Source: JAMLIN01 sp041676645
GTDB taxonomy: Bacteria > Pseudomonadota > Gammaproteobacteria > Burkholderiales > Burkholderiaceae_E
Length of the DNA: 49,942 nt
Reading direction: 5' to 3'
NCBI GenBank assembly: GCA_041676645.1
Contig: JBAYRO010000016.1
Span: 1-49,942 of the forward strand
The notes beneath the pieces are model-generated. The model saw nothing but the letters and a program-made list of their open reading frames with translations, ran no database searches and had not been told where the DNA came from. This document shows positions 33,801 through 41,926 of this stretch, in pieces (the stretch's first letter is position 1; every line of letters begins with the position of its first letter). The translations under genes were made by a program, and so were the position numbers.

Positions 33801-34709
33801 ATGAAGATCCTCGCCGAAGGACTGGAGTTTCCCGAAGGACCGGTGCTGGCGCCCGACGGCTCGCTGCTGGTCGTCGAGATCCGCCGCGGCACCCTGACCC
33901 GCATCGATCCGCGCACCGGCGCGACGACGATCATCGCCCGTCCGGGCGGCGGCCCCAATGGCGCGGCGATCGGCCCCGACGGCGCCTGCTACGTCTGCAA
34001 CAACGGCGGCTTCGAATGGCGCCAGCATGGCGGCATCCGGATTCCGACCTTCGAACCGGCCGACTACGGCGGTGGCCGGATCGAGCGGATCGAACTCGAC
34101 ACGGGCCGCGTCGACGTGCTTTACGACCGGGTCGGCGAGCACCGCCTGCGCGGGCCGAACGACATCGTCTTCGATGCGCACGGCGGCTTCTGGTTCACCG
34201 ATCTCGGCAAGTCCCGGCGCCGCGACATGGATCGCGGCGGCATCTACTACGCCCGCGCGGATGGCTCGGCGATCACCGAGGTCGTCCATCCCGTCTCGCG
34301 GCCCAACGGCATCGGCCTGTCGCCCGACGGGAACACCCTCTACGTCGCCGAGACCGAGACGGGCCGGCTCTGGGCCTGGCGGATCACCGCCCCGGGCGAG
34401 CTCGCGCACGAACCGTTCCCGAGCCCGCACGGTGGCCGACTGGTCCATGCAACGGCCGACTACCGGCTCTTCGATTCGCTCGCCGTCGAGGCCGAGGGCA
34501 ACATCTGCGTCGCGACCCTGATGAGCGGCGGCATCTCCGTATGCAGCCCGAGCGGCGGCCTCGTCGAGTTCGTGCCCTTCGACGATCCCTACACCACCAA
34601 CATCTGCTTCGGCGGGATCGACATGCGTACCGCCTGGATCACGCTCTCGAGTCGCGGCCAGCTGGTGGAGGCGCCCTGGCCGCGCGCGGGCCTGCGCCTC
34701 GCCCACTGA
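33801..34709 (+). CDS. SMP-30/gluconolactonase-like beta-propeller hydrolase
   Basis: A 302-residue protein of the SMP-30/gluconolaconase/LRE family, which hydrolyses sugar or other lactones with a bound divalent metal. Family segments include EGLEFPEGPVLAPDGSLLVV, GPNGAAIGPDG, RGPNDIVFDAHGGFWFTD, RPNGIGLSPDGNTLYVAET and DSLAVEAEGNICVA, with the metal ligands Glu, Asn and Asp in these loops. GGAG lies eight bases before ATG 33801. No sugar catabolic genes are adjacent, so the substrate is unknown. Confidence 0.9.
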   Translation: MKILAEGLEFPEGPVLAPDGSLLVVEIRRGTLTRIDPRTGATTIIARPGGGPNGAAIGPDGACYVCNNGGFEWRQHGGIRIPTFEPADYGGGRIERIELDTGRVDVLYDRVGEHRLRGPNDIVFDAHGGFWFTDLGKSRRRDMDRGGIYYARADGSAITEVVHPVSRPNGIGLSPDGNTLYVAETETGRLWAWRITAPGELAHEPFPSPHGGRLVHATADYRLFDSLAVEAEGNICVATLMSGGISVCSPSGGLVEFVPFDDPYTTNICFGGIDMRTAWITLSSRGQLVEAPWPRAGLRLAH

Positions 34710-34715
34710 AAGGCC

Positions 34716-34752
34716 GGTTACAAACCCTTACGACGCTGCGTGAGCGCTTTAC
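34716..34752 (+). promoter_or_regulatory. Direct repeats upstream of the Spy-like gene
   Basis: TTAC recurs at 34716 and 34726, a 10-base helical period, within TTACAAACCCTTACG, and again at 34749. Tandem half-sites spaced by one turn are typical of OmpR/PhoB-family response regulators, which commonly control envelope-stress Spy/CpxP genes. The repeat is seen directly; the binder is inferred. Confidence 0.35.
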
Positions 34753-34841
34753 CCGCCGGGAATCGACTATTGCTCCCGAGCGCTCGATACCGGGCGCGAC
34801 CGAACGAGAGACGCTCTCTCATTCCTCGAAGGAGCACACAC

Positions 34842-35381
34842 ATGAAACGCAAATCGATCCAACGCTTCGCCCTGCTCGGCGCCGTCGCCATTGCCGCCCC
34901 GCTTGCCGTCATGGCCCAGCCCGACAAGGGCGACGGTCCCCGCGATCGCGGTCCCGGCGCCCACAAGGGGCATTTCCACAAGGGTCATCACGGCCATCAT
35001 GGCCACTTCCACCGCGGCGGCGGGTACAGCGGCCATATGCTGCGCGGCCTCGACCTGAGCGAGGAGCAGCGCGACAAGCTCTTCGAACTGCGTCATGCGC
35101 AGGCGCCGAAGATGCGCGAGCTCGGCAAGACGCTGCGCAGCTCGCAGCGCGAACTGCGCCAGCTGTCGATGTCGGATTCGTTCGACGAGGCGAAGGCCAA
35201 GCAGCTCGCCGACGCCGCCTCGCAGGCCGGAGCCGGGATGGCGCTGTTGCGCGCCCAGCTGCGGAACGAGACCTTCAAGGTCCTGACGCCGGAGCAGCGC
35301 GAAAAGCTCGCCAAGCGGGCCGAGATGCGCAAGCGTGGCGCGAAAGGGCCGCGCGGCAACCGCGGCGAAGCACGTAGCTGA
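34842..35381 (+). CDS. Spy/CpxP-like periplasmic protein with a His-rich segment
   Basis: A 179-residue exported protein. The signal sequence is at residues 1-25 (cut after VMA). A His/Gly-rich stretch around residues 42-66 follows, and then a helical LTxxQ-type domain with DLSEEQRDKLFELRH and the second repeat LTPEQREKLAKRA. These proteins act as periplasmic chaperones or metal-stress sensors; the His run suggests copper, nickel or zinc binding. AAGGAG lies eight bases before ATG 34842. It is a single-gene unit ended by the terminator at 35418-35441. Confidence 0.88.
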   Translation: MKRKSIQRFALLGAVAIAAPLAVMAQPDKGDGPRDRGPGAHKGHFHKGHHGHHGHFHRGGGYSGHMLRGLDLSEEQRDKLFELRHAQAPKMRELGKTLRSSQRELRQLSMSDSFDEAKAKQLADAASQAGAGMALLRAQLRNETFKVLTPEQREKLAKRAEMRKRGAKGPRGNRGEARS

Positions 35382-35417
35382 GCGTAGAGCCCGGCCCAGA
35401 CAGAATCCCTCCCCCTC

Positions 35418-35441
35418 GGGCGCCTTCGGGCGCCCTTTTTT
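35418..35441 (+). terminator. Rho-independent terminator after the Spy-like gene
   Basis: A perfect stem GGGCGCC (35418-35424) with loop TTCG and GGCGCCC (35429-35435), followed by six T residues. It lies 37 bases past the stop of the Spy-like gene. It is oriented for the plus strand and is the clearest terminator in the window. Confidence 0.93.
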
Positions 35442-35471
35442 CTTCGTGTCGGCTACGGCGGGAGACCGCGT

Positions 35472-36338
35472 CTACCGGAGCAGGAGCATGGGAATGGGGG
35501 ATGAGCGCAGCAGTGCGGTCGTCTTGCTGCCGAACAACAGGCTGCGCAGCGGGGAATGTCCGAATGCCCCCATGACGAGCAGATCGATACCCTGTTCCTT
35601 CACCGCCCCGGCGATGACGGTCTCCGCATCACCCGGAGTCAGGGCAACCGAGACATCGAAACCGACGGCGGCCAGCGTCGTCCTGGCCCAGTCGAGCTGC
35701 CTGTCGGCGTCTTGCCTGCGGGGGCCCGACCCCGACGTCAGCAGGCTGATCGGCAAGCCACGGAACAGGGGGCTGCCTGCCACCATCTCGATACCGCGCC
35801 GCGTGACGGACCCGCCGTCGAACGCGATCATGACTCGCTGCGGCAGCTTGAAGTCCTCGGTCACGGCCAGGATGGGCTTGCGCAGGGCGCGAACCACGCG
35901 CTCGACGTTGCGCCCGATGTCGCGCTGCGTGGTTTCGGCCGACTCTCCGCGACGGCCCAGGACCAGCAGGCGCACGTCCCTGGCCTGTTCGGCCAGCGTG
36001 TCCTGCAGATCACCGCGGCGCAGCCGCACATCGACCCGCGCCACGCCTGCTGCAATGGCCCGCTCGCGCAGCCGGTTCAGGAATACGCGCCCGCGTTCCC
36101 GTGCCTCCCGGGCGCGAGCCTCGTCCTCGGCGGCCAGCCTTGCCAGCAATCCTTCCTGGGCATCGATGCCGATCGCGCCGCTGTGGTCTTCGCCAGGGCC
36201 CGCGCCGGGCTGGCGATCGAGGACATGCAGGAACTCCAGCGGCGCGTCCAGGCGACGGGCCGCCCAGGCCGCGTAATCGGCGACGTAATCGGCGAAGCGG
36301 GATCGATCCACGCAGGCCAGCACCTTGCTCGCATTCAT
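35472..36338 (-). CDS. Tandem-domain universal stress protein
   Basis: A 288-residue protein with two UspA domains (about residues 1-150 and 155-288). The first has a Val-Leu-Ala-Cys-Val-Asp strand and LLVLGRRGES. The second has VMIAFDGGSVTRRGIEM and an ATP-binding-type ending, LVMGAFGHSPLRSLLFGS. ATG 36338 has GGGGAG eight bases upstream. It starts 14 bases after the SulP gene ends, in the same direction, so the two form an operon; Usp genes often accompany SulP transporters. It probably binds nucleotide and modulates stress resistance or the transporter. Confidence 0.92.
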   Translation of the reverse strand: MNASKVLACVDRSRFADYVADYAAWAARRLDAPLEFLHVLDRQPGAGPGEDHSGAIGIDAQEGLLARLAAEDEARAREARERGRVFLNRLRERAIAAGVARVDVRLRRGDLQDTLAEQARDVRLLVLGRRGESAETTQRDIGRNVERVVRALRKPILAVTEDFKLPQRVMIAFDGGSVTRRGIEMVAGSPLFRGLPISLLTSGSGPRRQDADRQLDWARTTLAAVGFDVSVALTPGDAETVIAGAVKEQGIDLLVMGAFGHSPLRSLLFGSKTTALLRSSPIPMLLLR

Positions 36339-36352
36339 CTGTCGAGCTCCCC

Positions 36353-37831
36353 TCAGTGGCCCATCAGGACGTCGCGGGCGCCATCCTTGTCGGGCACCCC
36401 GAACCTGTCCACCATCGTGGCGCTCGCCTCGTTCAGGCCGATGACTTCCACCTCGGTGGCGTCGCGCCGGAACTTGACGACCACCTTGTCCAGGGCGCTC
36501 ACCGCGGTGATGTCCCAGAAGTGGGCGCGGCTGACGTCGATGCGCACCTTCTCGATGACCTCCTTGTGGTCGAAGGCATTGACGAAGCGCTCGGCGGAGG
36601 CGAAGAACACCTGGCCGGTGATCGTGTAGACCCTGACCCGTCCTTCGTCCTCGGTATGCGAGCTCGCCCGGAAAATCCGACCCACCTTGTGCGCGAAGAA
36701 GACGCCCGACAGCAGCACGCCGACCAGCACGCCGCGGGCGAGATCGTGGGTGCCCACCGTCACCGCGACGGTGGCGAGCATCACGATGCTGGAGCTTCGC
36801 GGATGCGCGCGCAGGTTGCGGATCGAATTCCAGTCGAAGGTGCCGATCGACACCATGATCATCACCGCCACCAGGGCGGCCATCGGAATGCGAGCCACCC
36901 AGTCGCCGATGAAGACCACCATCAGCAGCAGGGACAGGCCGGCGGTGAGCGTGGAAAGACGCCCCCGGCCGCCGGATTTCACGTTGATGACCGACTGGCC
37001 GATCATCGCGCAGCCCGCCATGCCCCCGAGAAAGCCGGTGGCGATGTTCGCCACGCCCTGGCCCACGCATTCGCGGTTCTTGTTGCTGTCCGAATCGGTC
37101 AGTTCGTCGACGATGGCGGCGGTCATCATGGATTCCAGCAGGCCCACCACCGCCAGGGTGGCCGAGACCGGGAAGATGATGCGGAGCGTCTCGAAATTCA
37201 GCGGGACGTCGGGCAGAAGGAACATCGGCAGACTGTCGGGAAGCTCGCCCATGTCGCCGACGGTGCGGATGTCCAGCCCGAGGACGATCGCCACCGCGGT
37301 CAGCACGACGATGGCTACCAGGGGCGATGGCACGGCCTTCGTCAGGCGAGGGAAAAGATAGATGATCCCCAGGCCCGCCGCCGTCATGGCGTAGACGTGC
37401 CAGGTGACATGGGTCAGTTCGGGCAACTGGGCCATGAAGATCAGGATCGCCAGCGCATTGACGAAGCCGGTGATGACCGAGCGGGAGACGAAACGCATCA
37501 GCGCGCCGAGCCTGAGCCAGCCCGCGATGACCTGCAGCACGCCGGTGAGCACGGTAGCGGCCAGCAGGTACTGCAGGCCATGGTCCCTGACGAGCATGAC
37601 CATGACCAGGGCCATCGCGCCGGTGGCGGCCGAGATCATGCCGGGCCGTCCGCCCGCAAAGGCGATGATCGTCGCGATGCTGAAGGAGGCATACAGCCCC
37701 ACCTTGGGATCGACACCGGCGATGATCGAGAAGGCGATGGCTTCCGGAATCAATGCCAGCGCGACCACGAGGCCGGCCAGCAGATCGTTGCGGACATTGG
37801 AAAGCCAGTCCTGGTGCAAGGAGCTCGTCAT
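36353..37831 (-). CDS. SulP family inorganic anion transporter with STAS domain
   Basis: A 492-residue inner-membrane protein. The sulfate permease core has about ten to twelve hydrophobic segments, beginning DLLAGLVVALALIPEAIAFS and including KVGLYASF and NIATGFLGGMAGCAMIGQS. A C-terminal STAS domain (about residues 400-490) has the regulatory loop DISRAHFWDITAVSALDK-like pattern. Substrate could be sulfate, bicarbonate or dicarboxylate; it cannot be told from sequence. ATG 37831 lies immediately before the first hydrophilic segment. It is co-transcribed with the universal stress protein gene. Confidence 0.93.
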   Translation of the reverse strand: MTSSLHQDWLSNVRNDLLAGLVVALALIPEAIAFSIIAGVDPKVGLYASFSIATIIAFAGGRPGMISAATGAMALVMVMLVRDHGLQYLLAATVLTGVLQVIAGWLRLGALMRFVSRSVITGFVNALAILIFMAQLPELTHVTWHVYAMTAAGLGIIYLFPRLTKAVPSPLVAIVVLTAVAIVLGLDIRTVGDMGELPDSLPMFLLPDVPLNFETLRIIFPVSATLAVVGLLESMMTAAIVDELTDSDSNKNRECVGQGVANIATGFLGGMAGCAMIGQSVINVKSGGRGRLSTLTAGLSLLLMVVFIGDWVARIPMAALVAVMIMVSIGTFDWNSIRNLRAHPRSSSIVMLATVAVTVGTHDLARGVLVGVLLSGVFFAHKVGRIFRASSHTEDEGRVRVYTITGQVFFASAERFVNAFDHKEVIEKVRIDVSRAHFWDITAVSALDKVVVKFRRDATEVEVIGLNEASATMVDRFGVPDKDGARDVLMGH

Positions 37832-38165
37832 GGTTCGTTCCGGGTAAGGCCCGTCGGACTGAAGCGGGCACGGGCGGCGGTGCCATCCCCGCGCAGGGGG
37901 AAGGACGCGAAGACTCAGTCGGTCAAGCGTGCCCGCGGGAAGGCGAAGGCGGCGAGGGGAAGCCGGCTGGGGCCGGGGAATCGAGACTTACACTGGCGGG
38001 GATCCGACGGGTTCGACTGGCTGAAGGCGTGGGACCCGCGAGTCTAACGTACGGTGATGACCACGCGGGATCGCGAAGGCGCGGACAAGCGCGGCGCCAA
38101 GCCGCTTTGCCCTCGCCGTGCCCAGGCCGCATACTTCGGCCGAACCGACGCAGGGGAGCGACCGC
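37832..38165. other. Divergent intergenic region between sulP and the NnrU-like gene
   Basis: A 334-base gap that must contain two divergent promoters. I see only a short dyad TTCGGCCGAA at 38135-38144, close to the NnrU-like start. No gene, tRNA or terminator can be supported. Confidence 0.5.
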
Positions 38166-38741
38166 ATGAGCTGGCTGATACTGGGACTGCTGCTTTTCTT
38201 CGGCCCGCATTCGGTGCGGATCTTCGCCGATGACTGGCGCAGCACGACGATCGCCCGGGTCGGCGTGCCGGCCTGGAAGGGCCTGTACACCCTGGTCTCG
38301 ATCATCGGCCTGCTGTTCATCATCCATGGCTACGGAGTGGCCCGGACCGATCCGACCCTCTTGTGGATGCCGCCCGCATGGGGCCGGCATGCCACCGCGC
38401 TGCTGAGCCTGGTGGCCTTCGTGCTGGTGGCGGCGGCCTATCTGCCAGGCACGCACATCCGCGAGAAGATCGGCCACCCGATGCTTGTCGGGGTCAAGGC
38501 CTGGGCGCTGGGCCATCTCCTGTCGAACGGAACTCTCGCGGATCTCGTCCTGTTCGGCATCTTCCTCACATGGGCGATCGCCCACTTCGCGGTATCGCGG
38601 CGGCGCGACCGCGCCGAAGGCCGGACCTACCCGGCCGCGGGCTGGAGCCGCGACGCCATCGCGATCGTGCTCGGCATCGTGGCCACCGGCATCTTCGCGA
38701 TGTGGCTGCATGTGCCGCTGATCGGGGTCAGGCCCTTCTGA
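38166..38741 (+). CDS. NnrU-like integral membrane protein
   Basis: A 191-residue membrane protein with about five to six hydrophobic segments, matching the NnrU family: LLLFFGPHSVRIF, TLVSIIGLLFIIHGYG, HPMLVGVKAWALGHLLSNG and LVLFGIFLTWAIAHF. The last two contain the conserved His residues (KAWALGHLLSNG, WAIAHF). NnrU is linked to nitric oxide metabolism and fused with carotenoid isomerases in other organisms, but its reaction is not established. No denitrification gene is in the window. GGGGAG lies seven bases before ATG 38166. Confidence 0.88.
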   Translation: MSWLILGLLLFFGPHSVRIFADDWRSTTIARVGVPAWKGLYTLVSIIGLLFIIHGYGVARTDPTLLWMPPAWGRHATALLSLVAFVLVAAAYLPGTHIREKIGHPMLVGVKAWALGHLLSNGTLADLVLFGIFLTWAIAHFAVSRRRDRAEGRTYPAAGWSRDAIAIVLGIVATGIFAMWLHVPLIGVRPF

Positions 38742-38757
38742 ACCGCGCTCCGAGATG

Positions 38758-38840
38758 GCGCCCCGAAATGGGGTCAGACACCATTTCCAGGGGAAATGGT
38801 GTCTGACCCCATTTCGGAGCCGACCCCATTTCGGGGCGCC
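38758..38840. repeat. REP-like nested inverted repeat
   Basis: Two perfect inverted repeats are nested. The inner one has 26-base arms at 38763-38788 and 38792-38817 with a 3-base loop and contains GGGGTCAGACACCATTT. The outer one pairs 38758-38776 with 38822-38840 (19 bases). The GGGGTCAGACACC core recalls short repeats spread in proteobacterial genomes with REP-associated Y1 transposases. It fills the gap between two convergent genes, where it could also act as a two-way terminator. No transposase gene is in the window and no second copy was noticed. Confidence 0.85.
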
Positions 38841-38843
38841 TTG

Positions 38844-39578
38844 TCAGAGGATCTGGCCGAGGAAGCGGCGCGTGCGCTCCTGTTGCGGCGCCGAGAAGAA
38901 CTGCGCCGGCGGGGCGACCTCGACGATCTCGCCCTCGTCCATGAAGACGACGCGGTCGGCGACGGCACGGGCGAAGCCCATTTCGTGGGTGACGACGATC
39001 ATGGTCATCCCGTCCTCGGCCAGCGTCATCATGGTGTCGAGCACCTCCTTGACCATCTCGGGATCGAGCGCCGAGGTGGGCTCGTCGAAGAGCATGATCG
39101 AAGGCTCCATGCACAACGCGCGCGCGATCGCGGCGCGCTGCTGCTGGCCGCCCGAGAGCTGGCCGGGGTACTTGTTCGCCTGGTCGGCGATGCGTACCCG
39201 CTCGAGCAGGGCAAGCGCGCGCGCATCGGCATCGCGGCGCGGCAGGCGCCGCACCCAGACCGGCGCGAGGGTGCAGTTCTCGAGCACCGTCAGGTGGGGA
39301 AAGAGATTGAACTGCTGGAAGACCATCCCGACGCGCGCCCGGATCGTGTCGATGTTGCGCAGGTCGTCGTCGAGCTCGACGCCTTCGACGAGGATGCGGC
39401 CGCGCTCATGAACCTCGAGCCGGTTGATGCAGCGGATCAGGGTCGACTTGCCCGAGCCCGAGGGACCGCAGACCACGATCCGCTCGCCGCGGGCCACCTC
39501 GAGGTCGACCGAGCGCAGCGCCTGGAAATCGCCGAACCACTTCTCCAGGCCCCGGATGGAAACCGCCGGCGCATCCAT
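38844..39578 (-). CDS. aapP: Polar amino acid ABC transporter ATP-binding protein
   Basis: A 244-residue ATPase of the polar amino acid uptake family. Walker A is CGPSGSGKST (Lys44), the Q-loop is VFQQFNLFPHLTVLEN, the signature is LSGGQQQRAAIARAL, and Walker B is IMLFDEPTSALDPEM. Its start overlaps the stop of the upstream permease gene by one base (TGATG). It is the last gene of a four-gene operon in aapJQMP order, which in other bacteria imports L-amino acids of broad range. The 3' end abuts the REP-like repeat. Confidence 0.94.
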   Translation of the reverse strand: MDAPAVSIRGLEKWFGDFQALRSVDLEVARGERIVVCGPSGSGKSTLIRCINRLEVHERGRILVEGVELDDDLRNIDTIRARVGMVFQQFNLFPHLTVLENCTLAPVWVRRLPRRDADARALALLERVRIADQANKYPGQLSGGQQQRAAIARALCMEPSIMLFDEPTSALDPEMVKEVLDTMMTLAEDGMTMIVVTHEMGFARAVADRVVFMDEGEIVEVAPPAQFFSAPQQERTRRFLGQIL

Positions 39579-40699
39579 CAGCGAACCTGCGCCGAGCGTT
39601 GCTCCAGCCAGCGGCTGTAGCGTGACATCGCGTAGCATCCGATCCAGTAGACGAGCATCGAGAACAAGAGGGCCTCCAGGAAGTACTTCTTCCACACGAC
39701 ATCGGTCTCCACCGATTTCTTGACCGCATACGCGAAGTCGAAGATCGCGATCACGACCACCAGCGAAGTGTCCTTGAAGAGCGCGATGAAGCTGTTGACG
39801 ATGGGCGGAATCGCGACGCGCAGGGCCTGCGGCAGGATCACCAGGCCCATCATCCGCCAATAGGGAAGGCCCAGCGCCCGGGCCGCTTCGTACTGCCCCT
39901 TCGGGACGGCCTGCAGGCCGCCACGGATCACCTCGGCGAGGTAGGCGGCGACGAACACGATGATCGCGACCTGGGCGCGCAGGAGCTGGTCGATGGTGAA
40001 GCCCGCCGGCATGAACAGCGCGAACATCACGCTCGCCATGAACAGCACCGTGATCAGCGGCACCCCGCGCACGACTTCGATCCAGGTGATCGACAGGGCC
40101 CGCAGCACCGGCAGGCCGGAGCGCCGGCCCAGCGCCAGCAGCAGCGCGAGCGGAAACGCCAGGCCGATGCCGTAGATGGTCAGCATGAGCGTCACCGGCA
40201 GCCCGCCCCACTGGCTGGCGGGCACCTTCGCAAGTCCGAAGCCGCCACCCATCAGCCAGAACGCGAGCAGGCTGCCGATGACCCAGACCCCCGGCAGCGC
40301 CGGGTTCCACATCCTCGGCCAGGCCGACAGCACCGGCAGCGCGATGAGCACCGCGATCGCGAGGCCGGGGCGCCATTGCTCTTCGAAGGGATAGGTGGCG
40401 AACATCATCACCCGGAACTTCTCCCAGACGACGGCCCAGCAGGCGCCCTGCCCGCGCGCCGCCTCGCAGGCCGCGACCGGCTGCGGCCCCCAGACCGCGT
40501 CGAGGACGAGCCAGTCGAGCAGGCCGGGCGCCACGGTGGCGATCAGCGCGAGAAGCGCCAGCGTCAGCACCGTGTCGCGGCGGCTGGCGAAGAAGGCCTG
40601 TCGTATCCGCGCCGGCAGGCCGGCGCGCGGCGGCCGCGACGATCGCGACGACACCCGATCGGGACGGGGAAGCGGCGACGCGGGCGCGGGCGTCGTCAT
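39578..40699 (-). CDS. aapM: Amino acid ABC transporter permease, AapM-like
   Basis: A 373-residue membrane protein, longer than simple HisM/GlnP permeases, as is typical for AapM. About eight hydrophobic segments are present. The His/Glu/Gln TM segment TIYGIGLAFPLALLLALG and the EAA loop EAARALGLPYWRMMGLVILPQALR are clear. ATG 40699 overlaps the stop of the aapQ-like gene (ATGA). An extended open frame upstream is non-coding in this frame. It forms the translocation pore with AapQ. Confidence 0.92.
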   Translation of the reverse strand: MTTPAPASPLPRPDRVSSRSSRPPRAGLPARIRQAFFASRRDTVLTLALLALIATVAPGLLDWLVLDAVWGPQPVAACEAARGQGACWAVVWEKFRVMMFATYPFEEQWRPGLAIAVLIALPVLSAWPRMWNPALPGVWVIGSLLAFWLMGGGFGLAKVPASQWGGLPVTLMLTIYGIGLAFPLALLLALGRRSGLPVLRALSITWIEVVRGVPLITVLFMASVMFALFMPAGFTIDQLLRAQVAIIVFVAAYLAEVIRGGLQAVPKGQYEAARALGLPYWRMMGLVILPQALRVAIPPIVNSFIALFKDTSLVVVIAIFDFAYAVKKSVETDVVWKKYFLEALLFSMLVYWIGCYAMSRYSRWLEQRSAQVR

Positions 40700-41841
40700 C
40701 GTTCGACGAGGCGGGTGCGCGCCTCGAACAGGTTCATCGCCGCGGCTATCGCGAGGCTGATGGTGAGGTAGACCGCCATCACGATCGCCATCGCCTCGAT
40801 CGCCTGGCCGGTCTGGTTCATGGTGGTGTTGGCGACCGAGACCAGGTCGGGATAGCCGATGGCCACCGCGAGCGAGGAGTTCTTGGTCAGGTTGAGGTAC
40901 TGGTTGGTCAGTGGCGGCACGATCACCCGCAGCGCCTGCGGCATCACCACCAGGCGCAGTCGCTGGCCGGGCGACAGGCCGAGCGCCTTGGCGGCATCGA
41001 CCTGGCCCCGGTCGACCGACAGCAGTCCGGCGCGCACCACTTCGGCGATGAAGCCGGCGGTGTAGGTCGACAGGCCGATCGCCAGCGCGGCGAACTCCGG
41101 CGACATCGCGATGCCGCCGCGATGGTCGAAGCCACGCAGCACCGGGTACTCGATCGCCATGGGGGCTCCGGCGAGCCACCAGGCGGCCAGGGGCAAGGCC
41201 ACGAGCAGGGCCGCGATCACCGGCAGGACCGGTGGCGCGCTACCGGTCGCATCGCGTCGGCGCTCGGCGCGGTATCGCCAGGCGAACGCCAGCACGATCG
41301 CGACCAGCAGGGCGATCCCGGCGACGGCCCAGCCGGCATGGGCCTGCGGCCAGGCGAAGCGCAGCCCGCGCTGGCTCATCACCACCACACCGCCGAGCGA
41401 TATCGCCTGGCGCACCGGCGGCAGCCATTCGGTGAGGATCCCGTACCAGACGAAGAGCTGCAGCAGCAGCGGCACATTGCGCACCGCCTCGACATAGGCT
41501 GTCGCCAGTCCGGCGAGCAGGCGGTTGCCGGCGAGCCGGGCCACCCCGACGACGACGCCGAGCAAGGTCGCCGCGACGATGCCGATCGCCGAGACGATCA
41601 GGGTATTGGCCAGGCCGATGACGAGCGCCCGCGCATAGCTGTCACCGGGCGCGTACGGTACCGGCGTCTGGGAGATCGCGAAGCCGGCTTCCTGGTCGAG
41701 GAAGCCGAAACCGACCTGGATGCCGCGCGCGGCGAGATTCTCCAGCGTGTTGCCGACCAGCCAGGCGAGCAGGCCGGCGACCGCCGCGAGGAGGGCGACC
41801 TGCCAGATCCAGCCGCGCACACGCTCGCTGCGCAGGTTCAT
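40696..41841 (-). CDS. aapQ: Amino acid ABC transporter permease, AapQ-like
   Basis: A 381-residue permease with about eight hydrophobic segments. The family features include an N-terminal WQVALLAAVAGLLAWLVGNT segment, ANTLIVSAIGIVAATLLGVVVG, EAVRNVPLLLQLFVWYG, and the EAA loop DAAKALGLSPGQRLRLVVMPQALR. I chose ATG 41841; a GTG at 41871 in the same frame is possible. The start lies 85 bases downstream of the binding-protein gene. Confidence 0.92.
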   Translation of the reverse strand: MNLRSERVRGWIWQVALLAAVAGLLAWLVGNTLENLAARGIQVGFGFLDQEAGFAISQTPVPYAPGDSYARALVIGLANTLIVSAIGIVAATLLGVVVGVARLAGNRLLAGLATAYVEAVRNVPLLLQLFVWYGILTEWLPPVRQAISLGGVVVMSQRGLRFAWPQAHAGWAVAGIALLVAIVLAFAWRYRAERRRDATGSAPPVLPVIAALLVALPLAAWWLAGAPMAIEYPVLRGFDHRGGIAMSPEFAALAIGLSTYTAGFIAEVVRAGLLSVDRGQVDAAKALGLSPGQRLRLVVMPQALRVIVPPLTNQYLNLTKNSSLAVAIGYPDLVSVANTTMNQTGQAIEAMAIVMAVYLTISLAIAAAMNLFEARTRLVER

Positions 41842-41926
41842 CCGTCGCAACCGCCCGCGCGAGCGGGCCACGGCCGTGGCCCGCCAAACGGCCCGACAGC
41901 CCGAAGCAGCGCGCCAGGCCGCGTCG

